A stretch of DNA of 64,000 bases from Lasioglossum baleicum (taxonomy: Eukaryota > Arthropoda > Insecta > Hymenoptera > Halictidae), in assembly GCF_051020765.1 (NCBI RefSeq), contig NW_027469111.1, forward strand, positions 186,001 to 250,000. The letters are read 5' to 3'. Below are positions 46,341-59,863 of the stretch, in pieces. Position 1 is the first letter of the stretch. Each line of letters begins with the position of its first letter. Under the pieces are notes generated by a model, which was not told the DNA's origin, ran no database searches, and saw only the letters and a program-made list of their open reading frames with translations. A program made the position numbers and the translations under genes.

Positions 46341-47305
46341 ATGCATGCGCATAAGTTAAATTACCTGCATACAGCCGTTTCCTCAAACTGTGTGTTCATA
46401 ACTGGCACTGGGAGGATCGCAGTGCCACCACTGCGAGGAGGCCCAGGACTCTGCGCGGCATACGCTGGAAGAATGTCCAGCTTGGTCGGCACCGCACAGA
46501 GACCTAAGGGGCGTTATTGGTATGGACCTCTCGTTGCCGGTCGTGGTCGACCACATGATCGGCAGCGACAGGTCAAGAGCAGCGTTTGCCTCCTTCTGCG
46601 AGATTGTGATAACGCAGAAGGAGGCAGCGGAAAGGGAGAGGGAAGCCGACCCGCTCTCCACCAGGAGGCTAGCATCGGCGGGGCAACCCCGACGAGGCCG
46701 ACGGCCCCCTCTAAGGGGCCGCAGACGTAATGGCGGCGGTGGGACTACTTAGTACTTCCACCGCCGCCAAGGGGGGCTGGCCGTTAAGGCGCCCCTGAGG
46801 TGGGCAGGTCGCGGGGGGCGAGGTGGAGCAATAATCCCCTCCCCCCTCTACAAAGATGAGACCTGGCGGTCGATCCCCCTCCTTTTATTTTATAATATTT
46901 CATTTTATCCTATATACATTTTATATTCTATATTATAATTTTTATCTTTATCTTTTAATCCCCTTTATTTTGCCCCCTCTTCTTATGTTTGTTGTGTTTT
47001 GTCCATTGTATTTATTTACTTATTATTATTTATTTATTTATTGACTTTTATTTTATCTATTTTATCTATACACGTTTTCATTTATTGATTTTATCTATTA
47101 TTTTATCGTATTTTTAAGTTTTATGCGGGTCGACGTGGGGGTTGGGACGGGGGGAGGGGACAGACGCGAGCCGGAACTCGCCTCTGTCCCCTCCTTGTCG
47201 CGTGCGGAAAAAAATACAATGCAGCGTGTACGAGTATTTGCACATGTATAAAAATCGGATGGCGCGGTTACAAAAATTCTAAATTATACAGCATAAGTTG
47301 CAGCA
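46341..47305 (+). repeat. Satellite monomer M49 (965 bp, class I)
   Basis: RT remnant 46405..46752, class I. Near-copy of M47, 1930 bp downstream. Confidence 0.95.
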
Positions 47306-48270
47306 ATGCATGCGCATAAGTTAAATTACCTGCATACAGCCGTTTCCTCAAACTGTGTGTTCATAACTGGCACTGGGAGGATCGCAGTGCCACCACTGCG
47401 AGGAGGCCCAGGACTCTGCGCGGCATACGCTGGAAGAATGTCCAGCTTGGTCGGCACCGCACAGAGACCTAAGGGGCGTTATTGGTATGGACCTCTCGTT
47501 GCCGGTCGTGGTCGACCACATGATCGGCAGCGAGAGGTCAAGAGCAGCGTTTGCCTCCTTCTGCGAGATTGTGATAACGCAGAAGGAGGCAGCGGAAAGG
47601 GAGAGGGAAGCCAACCCGCTCTCCACCAGGAGGCTAGCATCGGCGGGGCAACCCCGACGAGGCCGACGGCCCCCTCTAAGGGGCCGCAGACGTAATGGCG
47701 GCGGTGGGACTACTTAGTACTTCCACCGCCGCCACGGGGGGCTGGCCGTTAAGGCGCCCCTGAGGTGGGCAGGTCGCGGGGGGCGAGGTGGAGCAATAAT
47801 CCCCTCCCCCCTCTACAAAGATGAGACCTGCCGGTCGATCCCCCTCCTTTTATTTTATAATATTTCATTTTATCCTATATACATTTTATATTCTATATTA
47901 TAAATTTTATCTTTATCTTTTAATCCCCTTTATTTTGCCCCCTCTTCTTATGTTTGTTGTGTTTTGTCCATTGTATTTATTTACTTATTATTATTTATTT
48001 ATTTATTGACTTTTATTTTATCTATTTTATCTATACACGTTTTCATTTATTGATTTTATCTATTATTTTATCGTATTTTTAAGTTTTATGCGGGTCGACG
48101 TGGGGGTTGGGACGGGGGGAGGGGACAGACGCGAGCCGGAACTCGCCTCTGTCCCCTCCTTGTCGCGTGCGGAAAAAAATACAATGCAGCGTGTACGAGT
48201 ATTTGCACATGTATAAAAATCGGATGGCGCGGTAACAAAAATTCTAAATTATACAGCACAAGTTGCAGCA
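47306..48270 (+). repeat. Satellite monomer M50 (965 bp, class I)
   Basis: RT remnant 47370..47717, class I. Near-copy of M48 apart from the spacer end (GTGGGGGTTGGG). Confidence 0.95.
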
Positions 48271-49236
48271 ATGCATGCGCATAAGTTAAATAACCTGCAT
48301 ACAGCCGTTTCCTCAAACTGTGTGTTCATAACTGGCACTGGGAGGATCGCAGTGCCACCACTGCGAGGAGGCCCAGGACTCTGCGCGGCATACGCTGGAA
48401 GAATGTCCAGCGTGGTCGGCACCGCGCAGAGACCTAAGGGGCGTTATTGGGATGGACCTCTCGTTGCCGGTCGTGGTCGACCACATGATCGGCAGCGAGA
48501 GGTCAAGAGCAGCGTTTGCCTCCTTCTGCGAGATTGTGATAACGCAGAAGGAGGCAGCGGAAAGGGAGAGGGAAGCCGACCCGCTCTCCGCCAGGAGGCT
48601 AGCATCGGCGGGGCAACCCCGACGAGGCCGACGGTCCCCTGTAAGGGGCCGCAGACGTAATGGCGGTGGTGGGACTACTTAGTACTTCCACCGCCGCCAA
48701 GGGGGGCTGGCCGTTAAGGCGCCCCTGAGGTGGGCAGGTCGCGGGGGGCGAGGTGGAGCAATAATCCCCTCCCCCCCTCTACAAAGATGAGACCTGCCGG
48801 TGGATCCCCCTCCTTTTATTTTATAATATTTCATTTTATCCTATATATATTTTATATTCTATATTATAAATTTTATCTTTATCTTTTAATCCCCTTTATT
48901 TTGCCCCCCCTTCTTATGTTTGTTGTGTTTTGTCCATTGTATTTATTTACTTATTATTATTTATTTATTTATTGACTTTTATTTTATCTATTTTATCTAT
49001 ACACGTTTTCATTTATTGATTTTATCTATTATTTTATCGTATTTTTAAGTTTTATGCGGGTCGACGTGGGGGGCGGGACGGGGGGAGGGGACCGACGCGA
49101 GCCGGAACTCGCCTCTGTCCCCTCCTTGTCGCGTGCGGAAAAAAATACAATGCAGCGTGTACGAGTATTTGCACATGTATAAAAATCGGATGGCGCGGTA
49201 ACAAAAATTCTAAATTATACAGCACAAGTTGCAGCA
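48271..49236 (+). repeat. Satellite monomer M51 (966 bp, class I)
   Basis: RT remnant 48335..48682, class I, with GGTCCCCTG, GGCGGTGGTGG and GGTGGATCC. M9-like. Spacer without the 72-bp deletion. Confidence 0.95.
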
Positions 49237-50201
49237 ATGCATGCGCATAAGTTAAATTACCTGCATACCGCCGTTTCCACATACTGTGTGTTCATAACTG
49301 GCACTGGGAGTATCGCAGTGCCACCACTGCGAGGAGGCCCAGGACTCTGCGCGGCATACGCTGGAAGAATGTCCAGCGTGGTCGGCGCCGCGCAGAGACC
49401 TAAGGGGCGTTATTGGGATGGACCTCTCGTTGCCGGTCGTGGTCGACCACATGATCGGCAGCGAGAGGTCAAGAGCAGCGTTTGCCTCCTTCTGCGAGAT
49501 TGTGATAACGCAGAAGGAGGCAGCGGAAAGGGAGAGGGAAGCCGACCCGCTCTCCACCAGGAGGCTAGCATCGGCGGGGCAACCCCGACGAGGCCGACGG
49601 CCCCCTCTAAGGGGCCGCAGACGTAATGGCGGCGGTGGGACTACTTAGTACTTCCACCGCCGCCAAGGGGGGCTGGCCGTTAAGGCGCCCCTGAGGTGGG
49701 CAGGTCGCGGGGGGCGAGGTGGAGCAATAATCCCCTCCCCCCTCTACAAAGATGAGACCTGCCGGTCGATCCCCCTCCTTTTATTTTTTAATATTTCATT
49801 TTATCCTATATACATTTTATATTCTATATTATAAATTTTATCTTTATCTTTTAATCCCCTTTATTTTGCCCCCTCTTCTTATGTTTGTTGTGTTTTGTCC
49901 ATTGTATTTATTTACTTATTATTATTTATTTATTTATTGACTTTTATTTTATCTATTTTATCTATACACGTTTTCATTTATTGATTTTATCTATTATTTT
50001 ATCGTATTTTTAAGTTTTATGCGGGTCGACGTGGGGGTTGGGACGGTGGGAGGGTACAGACGCGAGCCGGAACTCGCCTCTGTCCCCTCCTTGTCGCGTG
50101 CGGAAAAAAATACAATGCAGCGTGTACGAGTATTTGCACATGTATAAAAATCGGATGGCGCGGTTACAAAAATTCTAAATTATACAGCACAAGTTGCAGC
50201 A
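49237..50201 (+). repeat. Satellite monomer M52 (965 bp, class I, recombinant)
   Basis: RT remnant 49301..49648. The 5' part is M10-like (CCACATAC, GGCGCCGC); from GTCGACCAC on it is M14-like (CTCCACCAGG, CCCTCTAAGG). Confidence 0.95.
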
Positions 50202-51167
50202 ATGCATGCGCATAAGTTAAATAACCTGCATACAGCCGTTTCCTCAAACTGTGTGTTCATAACTGGCACTGGGAGGATCGCAGTGCCACCACTGCGAGGA
50301 GGCCCAGGACTCTGCGCGGCATACGCTGGAAGAATGTCCAGCGTGGTCGGCACCGCGCAGAGAGCTAAGGGGCGTTATTGGGATGGACCTCTCGTTGCCG
50401 GTCGTGGTCGACCACATGATCGGCAGCGAGAGGTCAAGAGCAGCGTTTGCCTCCTTCTGCGAGATTGTGATAACGCAGAAGGAGGCAGCGGAAAGGGAGA
50501 GGGAAGCCGACCCGCTCTCCGCCAGGAGGCTAGCATCGGCGGGGCAACCCCGACGAGGCCGACGGTCCCCTGTAAGGGGCCGCAGACGTAATGGCGGCGG
50601 TGGGACTACTTAGTACTTCCACCGCCGCCAAGGGGGGCTGGCCGTTAAGGCGCCCCTGAGGTGGGCAGGTCGCGGGGGGCGAGGTGGAGCAATAATCCCC
50701 TCCCCCCCTCTACAAAGATGAGACCTGCCGGTGGATCCCCCTCCTTTTATTTTATAATATTTCATTTTATCCTATATATATTTTATATTCTATATTATAA
50801 ATTTTATCTTTATCTTTTAATCCCCTTTATTTTGCCCCCCCTTCTTATGTTTGTTGTGTTTTGTCCATTGTATTTATTTACTTATTATTATTTATTTATT
50901 TATTGACTTTTATTTTATCTATTTTATCTATACACGTTTTCATTTATTGATTTTATCTATTATTTTATCGTATTTTTAAGTTTTATGCGGGTCGACGTGG
51001 GGGGCGGGACGGGGGGAGGGGACAGACGCGAGCCGGAACTCGCCTCTGTCCCCTCCTTGTCGCGTGCGGAAAAAAATACAATGCAGCGTGTACGAGTATT
51101 TGCACATGTATAAAAATCGGATGGCGCGGTAACAAAAATTCTAAATTATACAGCACAAGTTGCAGCA
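50202..51167 (+). repeat. Satellite monomer M53 (966 bp, class I)
   Basis: RT remnant 50266..50613, class I, with AGAGAGCTAAGG (as M35, M36) and GGTGGATCC. Confidence 0.95.
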
Positions 51168-52132
51168 ATGCATGCGCATAAGTTAAATTACCTGCATACC
51201 GCCGTTTCCACATACTGTGTGTTCATAACTGGCACTGGGAGTATCGCAGTGCCACCACTGCGAGGAGGCCCAGGACTCTGCGCGGCATACGCTGGAAGAA
51301 TGTCCAGCGTGGTCGGCACCGCACAGAGACCTAAGGGGCGTTATTGGTATGGACCTCTCGTTGCCGGTCGTGGTCGACCACATGATCGGCAGCGAGAGGT
51401 CAAGAGCAGCGCTTGCCTCCTTCTGCGAGATTGTGATAACGCAGAAGGAGGCAGCGGAAAGGGAGAGGGAAGCCGGCCCCCTCTCCGCCAGGTGGTTAGC
51501 ATCGGCGGGGCCAACCTCGACGAGGTCGACGGCCCCCTGTAAGGGGCCGCAGACGTAATGGCGGCGGTGGGACTACTTAATACTTCCACCGCCGCCAAGG
51601 GGGGCTGGCCGTTAAGGCGCCCCCGGCGTGGGCAGGTCGCGGGAGGCGAGGTGGAGCAATAATCCCCTCCCCCCCTCTACAAAGATGAGACCTGCCGGTC
51701 GACCCCCCTCTTTTATTTTATAATATTTCATTTTATCCTATATATATTTTATATTCTATATTATAAATTTTATCTTTATCTTTTAATCCCCTTTATTTTG
51801 CCCCACTTCTTATGTTTGTTGTGTTTTGTCCATTGTATTTATTTACTTATTATTATTTATTTATTTATTGACTTTCATTTTATCTATTTTATCTATACAC
51901 GTTTTCATTTATTGATTTTATCTATTATTTTATCGTATTTTTAAGTTTTATGCGGGTCGACGTTGGGGGTGGGACGGGGGGAGGGGACAGACGCGAGCCG
52001 GAACTCGCCTCTGTCCCCTCCTTGTCGCGTGCGGAAAAAAATACAATGCAGCGTGTACGAGTATTTGCACATGTATAAAAATCGGATGGCGCGGTAACAA
52101 AAATTCTAAATTATACAGCACAAGTTGCAGCA
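51168..52132 (+). repeat. Satellite monomer M54 (965 bp, class II, recombinant)
   Basis: RT remnant 51232..51558. The 5' part is M10-like (CCACATAC, GGAGTATCG), then class II of the M1 kind (GCGCTTGCC), with an M20-like TTAATACTT loop. Confidence 0.95.
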
Positions 52133-53098
52133 ATGCATGCGCATAAGTTAAATTACCTGCATACAGCCGTTTCCTCAAACTGTGTGTTCATAACTGGCAC
52201 TGGGAGGATCGCAGTGCCACCACTGCGAGGAGGCCCAGGACTCTGCGCGGCATACGCTGGAAGAATGTCCAGCGTGGTCGGCACCGCACAGAGACCTAAG
52301 GGGCGTTATTGGTATGGACCTCTCGTTGCCGGTCGTGGTCGACCACATGATCGGCAGCGAGAGGTCAAGAGCAGCGTTTGCCTCCTTTTGCGAGATTGTG
52401 ATAACGCAGAAGGAGGCAGCGGAAAGGGAGAGGGAAGCCGGCCCCCTCTCCGCCAGGTGGTTAGCATCGGTGGGGCCAACCTCGACGAGGTCGACGGCCC
52501 CCTGTAAGGGGCCGCAGACGTAATGGCGGCGGTGGGACTACTTAGTACTTCCACCGCCGCCAAGGGGGACTGGCCGTTAAGGCGCCCCCGGCGTGGGCAG
52601 GTCGCGGGAGGCGAGGTGGAGCAATAATCCCCTCCCCCCCTCTACAAAGATGAGACCTGCCGGTCGACCCCCTTCCTTTTATTTTATAATATTTCATTTT
52701 ATCCTATATATATTTTATATTCTATATTATAAATTTTATCTTTATCTTTTAATCCCCTTTATTTTGCCCCACTTCTTATGTTTGTTGTGTTTTGTCCATT
52801 GTATTTATTTACTTATTATTATTTATTTATTTATTGACTTTCATTTTATCTATTTTATCTATACACGTTTTCATTTATTGATTTTATCTATTATTTTATC
52901 GTATTTTTAAGTTTTATGCGGGTCGACGTTGGGGGTGGGACGGGGGGAGGGGACAGACGCGAGCCGGAACTCGCCTCTGTCCCCTCCTTGTCGCGTGCGG
53001 AAAAAAATACAATGCAGCGTGTACGAGTATTTGCACATGTATAAAAATCGGATGGCGCGGTAACAAAAATTCTAAATTATATAGCACAAGTTGCAGCA
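52133..53098 (+). repeat. Satellite monomer M55 (966 bp, class II)
   Basis: RT remnant 52197..52523, class II, with TTTTGCGAG. Near-copy of M56. Confidence 0.95.
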
Positions 53099-54064
53099 AT
53101 GCATGCGCATAAGTTAAATTACCTGCATACAGCCGTTTCCTCAAACTGTGTGTTCATAACTGGCACTGGGAGGATCGCAGTGCCACCACTGCGAGGAGGC
53201 CCAGGACTCTGCGCGGCATACGCTGGAAGAATGTCCAGCGTGGTCGGCACCGCACAGAGACCTAAGGGGCGTTATTGGTATGGACCTCTCGTTGCCGGTC
53301 GTGGTCGACCACATGATCGGCAGCGAGAGGTCAAGAGCAGCGTTTGCCTCCTTTTGCGAGATTGTGATAACGCAGAAGGAGGCAGCGGAAAGGGAGAGGG
53401 AAGCCGGCCCCCTCTCCGCCAGGTGGTTAGCATCGGTGGGGCCAACCTCGACGAGGTCGACGGCCCCCTGTAAGGGGCCGCAGACGTAATGGCGGCGGTG
53501 CGACTACTTAGTACTTCCACCGCCGCCAAGGGGGACTGGCCGTTAAGGCGCCCCCGGCGTGGGCAGGTCGCGGGAGGCGAGGTGGAGCAATAATCCCCTC
53601 CCCCCCTCTACAAAGATGAGACCTGCCGGTCGACCCCCCTCCTTTTATTTTATAATATTTCATTTTATCCTATATATATTTTATATTCTATATTATAAAT
53701 TTTATCTTTATCTTTTAATCCCCTTTATTTTGCCCCACTTCTTATGTTTGTTGTGTTTTGTCCATTGTATTTATTTACTTATTATTATTTATTTATTTAT
53801 TGACTTTCATTTTATCTATTTTATCTATACACGTTTTCATTTATTGATTTTATCTATTATTTTATCGTATTTTTAAGTTTTATGCGGGTCGACGTTGGGG
53901 GTGGGACGGGGGGAGGGGACAGACGCGAGCCGGAACTCGCCTCTGTCCCCTCCTTGTCGCGTGCGGAAAAAAATACAATGCAGCGTGTACGAGTACTTGC
54001 ACATGTATAAAAATCGGATGGCGCGGTAACAAAAATTCTAAATTATACAGCACAAGTTGCAGCA
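53099..54064 (+). repeat. Satellite monomer M56 (966 bp, class II)
   Basis: RT remnant 53163..53489, class II. Near-copy of M55; has GGTGCGACTAC in the terminal hairpin, shared with M57. Confidence 0.95.
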
Positions 54065-55030
54065 ATGCATGCGCATAAGTTAAATTACCTACATACCGCC
54101 GTTTCCTCAAACTGTGTGTTCATATCTGGCACTGGGAGGATCGCAGTGCCACCACTGCGAGGAGGCCCAGGACTCTGCGCGGCATACGCTGGAAGAATGT
54201 CCAGCGTGGTCGGCACCGCACAGAGACCTAAGGGGCGTTATTGGTATGGACCTCTCGTTGCCGGTCGTGGTCGACCACATGATCGGCAGCGAGAGGTCAA
54301 GAGCAGCGTTTGCCTCCTTTTGCGAGATTGTGATAACGCAGAAGGAGCCAGCGGAAAGGGAGAGGGAAGCCGGCCCCCTCTCCGCCAGGTGGTTAGCATC
54401 GGCGGGGCCAACCTCGACGAGGTCGACGGCCCCCTGTAAGGGGCCGCAGACGTAATGGCGGCGGTGCGACTACTTAGTACTTCCACCGCCGCCAAGGGGG
54501 ACTGGCCGTTAAGGCGCCCCCGGCGTGGGCAGGTTGCGGGAGGCGAGGTGGAGCAATAATCCCCTCCCCCCCTCTACAAAGATGAGACCTTCCGGTCGAC
54601 CCCCCTCCTTTTATTTTATAATATTTCATTTTATCCTATATATATTTTATATTCTATATTATAAATTTTATCTTTATCTTTTAATCCCCTTTATTTTGCC
54701 CCACTTCTTATGTTTGTTGTGTATTGTCCATTGTATTTATTTACTTATCATTATTTATTTATTTATTGACTTTTATTTCATCTATTTTATCTATACACGT
54801 TTTCATTTATTGATTTTATCTATTATTTTATCGTATTTTTAAGTTTTATGCGGGTCGACGTTGGGGGTGGGACGGGGGGAGGGGACAGACGCGAGCCGGA
54901 ACTCGCCTCTGTCCCCTCCTTGTCGCGTGCGGAAAAAAATACAATGCAGCGTGTACGAGTATTTGCACATGTATAAAAATCGGATGGCGCGGTAACAAAA
55001 ATTCTAAATTATACAGCACAAGTTGCAGCA
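54065..55030 (+). repeat. Satellite monomer M57 (966 bp, class II)
   Basis: RT remnant 54129..54455, class II. The 5' part is M16/M21-like. Private changes GGAGCCAGC, GGTTGCGGG, ACCTTCCGG. Confidence 0.95.
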
Positions 55031-55998
55031 ATGCATGCGCATAAGTTAAATTACCTGCATACCGCCGTTTCCACAAACTGTGTGTTCATAACTGGCACTG
55101 GGAGGATCGCAGTGCCACCACTGCGAGGAGGCCCAGGACTCTGCGCGGCATACGCTGGAAGAATGTCCAGCGTGGTCGGCGCCGCGCAGAGACCTAAGGG
55201 GCGTTATTGGGATGGACCTCTCGTTGCCGGTCGTGGTCGAACACATGATCGGCAGCGAGACGTCAAGAGCAGCGTTTGCCTCCTTCTGCGAGATTGTGAT
55301 AACGCAGAAGGAGGCAGCGGAAAGGGAGAGGGATGCCGGCCCCCTCTCCGCCAGGAGGTTAGCATCGGAGGCGCAACCCCGACGAGGCCGACGGCCCCCT
55401 GTAAGGGGCCGCAGACGTAATGGCGGCGGTGGGACTACTTAGTACTTCCACCGCCGCCAAGAGGGGCTGGCCGTTAAGGCGCCCCTGGGGTGGGCAGGTC
55501 GCGGGGGGCGAGGTGGAGCAATAAACCCCTCCCCCCCCCCTCTACAAAGATGCCACCTGCCGGTCGAACCCCCTCCTTTTATTTTATAATATTTCATTTT
55601 ATTCTATATATATTTTATATTCTATATTATAAACTTTATCTTTATCTTTTAATCCCCTTTTTTTTGCCCCCCTTCTTATGTTTGTTGTGTTTTGTCCATT
55701 GTATTTATTTACATATTATTATTTATTTATTTATTGACTTTTATTTCATCTATTTTATCTATACACGTTTTCATTTATTGATTTTATCTTTTATTTTATC
55801 GTATTTTTCAGTTTTACGCGGGTCGACCAGGGGGGCGGGACGGGGGGAGGGGACAGACGTGAGCCGGAACTCGCCTCTGTCCCCTCCTTGTCGCGTGCGG
55901 AAAAAAATACAATGCAGCGTGTACGAGTATTTGCACATGTATAAAAATCGGATGGCGCGGTAACAAAAATTCTAAATTATACAGCACAAGTTGCAGCA
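55031..55998 (+). repeat. Satellite monomer M58 (968 bp, class I)
   Basis: RT remnant 55095..55442, class I, M41-like. Longest monomer here: the C-tract is expanded to ten C at 55531..55540, and AATAAA arises at 55520..55525. Confidence 0.95.
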
Positions 55999-56964
55999 AT
56001 GCATGCGCATAAGTTAAATTACCTGCATACCGCCGTTTCCTCAAACTGTGTGTTCATAACTGGCACTGGGAGGATCGCAGTGCCACCACTGCGAGGAGGC
56101 CCAGGACTCTGCGCGGCATACGCGGGAAGAATGTCCAGCGTGGTCGGCGCCGCGCAGAGACCTAAGGGGCGTTATTGGGATGGACCTCTCGTTGCCGGTC
56201 GTGGTCGAACACATGATCGGCAGCGAGAGGTCAAGAGCAGCGTTTGCCTCCTTCTGCGAGATTGTGATAACGCAGAAGGAGGCAGCGGAAAGGGAGAGGG
56301 ATGCCGGCCCCCTCTCCGCCAGGAGGTTAGCATCGGCGGGGCAACCCCGACGAGGCCGACGGCCCCCTGTAAGGGGCCGCAGACGTAATGGCGGCGGTGG
56401 GACTACTTAGTACTTCCACCGCCGCCAAGGGGGGCTGGCCGTTAAGGCGCCCCTGGGGTGCGCAGGTCGCGGGGGGCGAGGTGGAGCAATAATCCCCTCC
56501 CCCCCCTCTACAAAGATGAGACCTGCCGGTCGACCCCCCTCCTTTTATTTTATAATATTTCATTTTATTCTATATATATTTTATATTCTATATTATAAAC
56601 TTTATCTTTATCTTTTAATCCCCTTTTTTTTGCCCCCCTTCTTATGTTTGTTGTGTTTTGTCCATTGTATTTATTTACATATTATTATTTATTTATTTAT
56701 TGACTTTTATTTCATCTATTTTATCTATACACGTTTTCATTTATTGATTTTATCTTTTATTTTATCGTATTTTTCAGTTTTACGCGGGTCGACCAGGGGG
56801 GCGGGACGGGGGGAGGGGACAGACGTGAGCCGGAACTCGCCTCTGTCCCCTCCTTGTCGCGTGCGGAAAAAAATACAATGCAGCGTGTACGAGTATTTGC
56901 ACATGTATAAAAATCGGATGGCGCGGTAACAAAAATTCTAAATTATACAGCACAAGTTGCAGCA
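55999..56964 (+). repeat. Satellite monomer M59 (966 bp, class I)
   Basis: RT remnant 56063..56410, class I, with CATACGCGGG, GGTGCGCAGG and a spacer with TTTTTCAGTTTTACGCG. Near-identical to M60 except at the spacer. Confidence 0.95.
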
Positions 56965-57931
56965 ATGCATGCGCATAAGTTAAATTACCTGCATACCGCC
57001 GTTTCCTCAAACTGTGTGTTCATAACTGGCACTGGGAGGATCGCAGTGCCACCACTGCGAGGAGGCCCAGGACTCTGCGCGGCATACGCGGGAAGAATGT
57101 CCAGCGTGGTCGGCGCCGCGCAGAGACCTAAGGGGCGTTATTGGGATGGACCTCTCGTTGCCGGTCGTGGTCGAACACATGATCGGCAGCGAGAGGTCAA
57201 GAGCAGCGTTTGCCTCCTTCTGCGAGATTGTGATAACGCAGAAGGAGGCAGCGGAAAGGGAGAGGGATGCCGGCCCCCTCTCCGCCAGGAGGTTAGCATC
57301 GGCGGGGCAACCCCGACGAGGCCGACGGCCCCCTGTAAGGGGCCGCAGACGTAATGGCGGCGGTGGGACTACTTAGTACTTCCACCGCCGCCAAGGGGGG
57401 CTGGCCGTTAAGGCGCCCCTGGGGTGCGCAGGTCGCGGGGGGCGAGGTGGAGCAATAATCCCCTCCCCCCCCTCTACAAAGATGAGACCTGCCGGTCGAC
57501 CCCCCTCCTTTTATTTTTTAATATTTCATTTTGTCCTATATATATTTTATATTCTATATTATAAATTTTATCTTTATCTTTTAATCCCCTTTATTTTGCC
57601 ACCCCTTCTTATGTTTGTTGTGTTTTGTCCAGTATATTTATTTATTTATTATTATTTATTTATTTATTGACTTTTATTTTATCTATTTTATCTATACACG
57701 TTTTCATTTATTGATTTTATCTATTATTTTATCGTATTTTTAAGTTTTATGCGGGCCGACCTGGGGGGCGGGACGGGGGGAGGGGACAGACGCGAGCCGG
57801 AACTCGCCTCTGTCCCCTCCTTGTCGCGTGCGGAAAAAAATACAATGCAGCGTGTACGAGTATTTGCACATGTATAAAAATCGGATGGCGCGGTAACAAA
57901 AATTCTAAATTATACAGCACAAGTTGCAGCA
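56965..57931 (+). repeat. Satellite monomer M60 (967 bp, class I)
   Basis: RT remnant 57029..57376, class I. Near-copy of M59; the spacer switches to the GCGGGCCGACC type. Confidence 0.95.
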
Positions 57932-58898
57932 ATGCATGCGCATAAGTTAAATTACCTGCATACAGCCGTTTCCTCAAACTGTGTGTTCATAACTGGCACT
58001 GGGAGGATCGCAGTGCCACCACTGCGAGGAGGCCCAGGACTCTGCGCGGCATACGCTGGAAGAATGTCCAGCGTGGTCGGCACCGCACAGAGACCTAAGG
58101 GGCGTAATTGGTATGGACCTCCCCTTGCCGATCGCGGTCGACCACATGATCGGCAGCGAGAGGTCAAGAGCAGCGTTTGCCTCCTTCTGCGAGATTGTGA
58201 TAACGCAGAAGGAGGCAGCGGAGAGGGAGTGGGAAGCCGACCCGCTCTCCGCCAGGAGGCTAGCATCGGCGGGGCAACCCCGACGAGGCCGACGGCCCCC
58301 TGTAAGGGGCCTCAGACGTAATGGCGGCGGTGGTACTACTTAGTACTTCCACCGCCGCCAAGGGGGACTGGCCGTTAAGGCGCCCCCGGCGTGGGCAGGT
58401 CGCGGGAGGCGAGGTGGAGCAATAATCCCCTCCCCCCCCTCTTCAAAGATGCCACCTGCCGGTCGACCCCCCTCCTTTTATTTTATAATATTTCATTTTA
58501 TTCTATATATATTTTATATTCTATATTATAAATTTTATCTTTATCTATTATTCCCCTTTATTTTGCCACCCCTTCTTATGTTTGTTGTGTTTTGTCCGAT
58601 GTATTTATTTACTTATTAGTATTTATTTATTTATTGACTTTTATTTTATCTATTTTATCTATACACGTTTTCATTTATTGATTTTATCTATTATTTTATC
58701 GTATTTTTAAGTTTTATGCGGGTCGACGTGGGGGTTGGGACGGGGGGAGGGGACAGACGCGAGCCGGAACTCGCCTCTGTCCCCTCCTTGTCGCGTGCGG
58801 AAAAAAGTACAATGCAGCGTGTACGAGTATTTGCACATGTATAAAAATCGGATGGCGCGGTAACAAAAATTCTAAATTATACAGCACAAGTTGCAGCA
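57932..58898 (+). repeat. Satellite monomer M61 (967 bp, class I)
   Basis: RT remnant 57996..58343, class I, with GTAATTGG, CCCCTTGCCGATCGCGG and GGGAGTGGG. Related to M2/M4/M6 but without the one-base loss. Near-copy of M63. Confidence 0.95.
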
Positions 58899-59863
58899 AT
58901 GCATGCGCATAAGTTAAATAACCTGCATACCGCCGTTTCCTCAAACTGTGTGTTCATATCTGGCACTGGGAGGATCGCAGTGCCACCACTGCGAGGAGGC
59001 CCAGGACTCTGCGCGGCATACGCTGGAAGAATGTCCAGCGTGGTCGGCACCGCACAGAGACCTAAGGGGCGTTATTGGGATGGACCTCTCGTTGCCGGTC
59101 GTGGTCGACCACATGATCGGCAGCGAGAGGTCAAGAGCAGCGCTTGCCTCCTTCTGCGAGATTGTGATAACGCAGAAGGAGGCAGCGGAAAGGGAGAGGG
59201 AAGCCGGCCCCCTCTCCGCCAGGTGGTTAGCATCGGCGGGGCCAACCTCGACGAGGCCGACGGCCCCCTGTAAGAGGCCGCAGACGTAATGGCGGCGGTG
59301 GTACTACTTAGTACTTCCACCGCCGCCAAGGGGGACTGGCCGTTAAGGCGCCCCCGGCGTGGGCAGGTCGCGGGAGGCGAGGTGGAGCAATAATCCCCTC
59401 CCCCCCTCTACAAAGATGAGACCTGCCGGTCGACCCCCCTCTTTTATTTTATAATATTTCATTTTATCCTATATATATTTTATATTCTATATTATAAATT
59501 TTATCTTTATCTTTTAATCCCCTTTATTTTGCCCCACTTCTTATGTTTGTTGTGTTTTGTCCATTGTATTTATTTACTTATTATTATTTATTTATTTATT
59601 GACTTTCATTTTATCTATTTTATCTATACACGTTTTCATTTATTGATTTTATCTATTATTTTATCGTATTTTTAAGTTTTATGCGGGCCGACCTGGGGGG
59701 CGGGACGGGGGGAGGGGACAGACGCGAGCCGGAACTCGCCTCTGTCCCCTCCTTGTCGCGTGCGGAAAAAAATACAATGCAGCGTGTACGAGTATTTGCA
59801 CATGTATAAAAATCGGATGGCGCGGTAACAAAAATTCTAAATTATACAGCACAAGTTGCAGCA
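58899..59863 (+). repeat. Satellite monomer M62 (965 bp, class II)
   Basis: RT remnant 58963..59289, class II, with TGTAAGAGGCC, which mismatches the small hairpin. Near-copy of M64; 3' half also as M66. Confidence 0.95.

Larger units (their letters stand above)
44411..48270 (+). repeat. Dimeric higher-order repeat x2 (M47-M48, M49-M50), 1930 bp
   Basis: Private markers ACCTGGCGGTCG and GCGACAGGTC (M47, M49) and GCCACGGGGGG and GAAGCCAACC (M48, M50) alternate at 1930 bp. Confidence 0.92.
55999..57931 (+). repeat. Recent single-monomer duplication (M59-M60)
   Basis: M59 and M60 share private markers (CATACGCGGG, GGTGCGCAGG), and the preceding spacers of both share GACGTGAGCC and TTTTTCAGTTTTACG. 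Confidence 0.92.

Noticed and set aside
55490..55963. 157-codon frame, the longest in the window
   Set aside because: It runs through trailer, A+T block and hairpin of one monomer because local indels happen to align frames; no conserved protein features.
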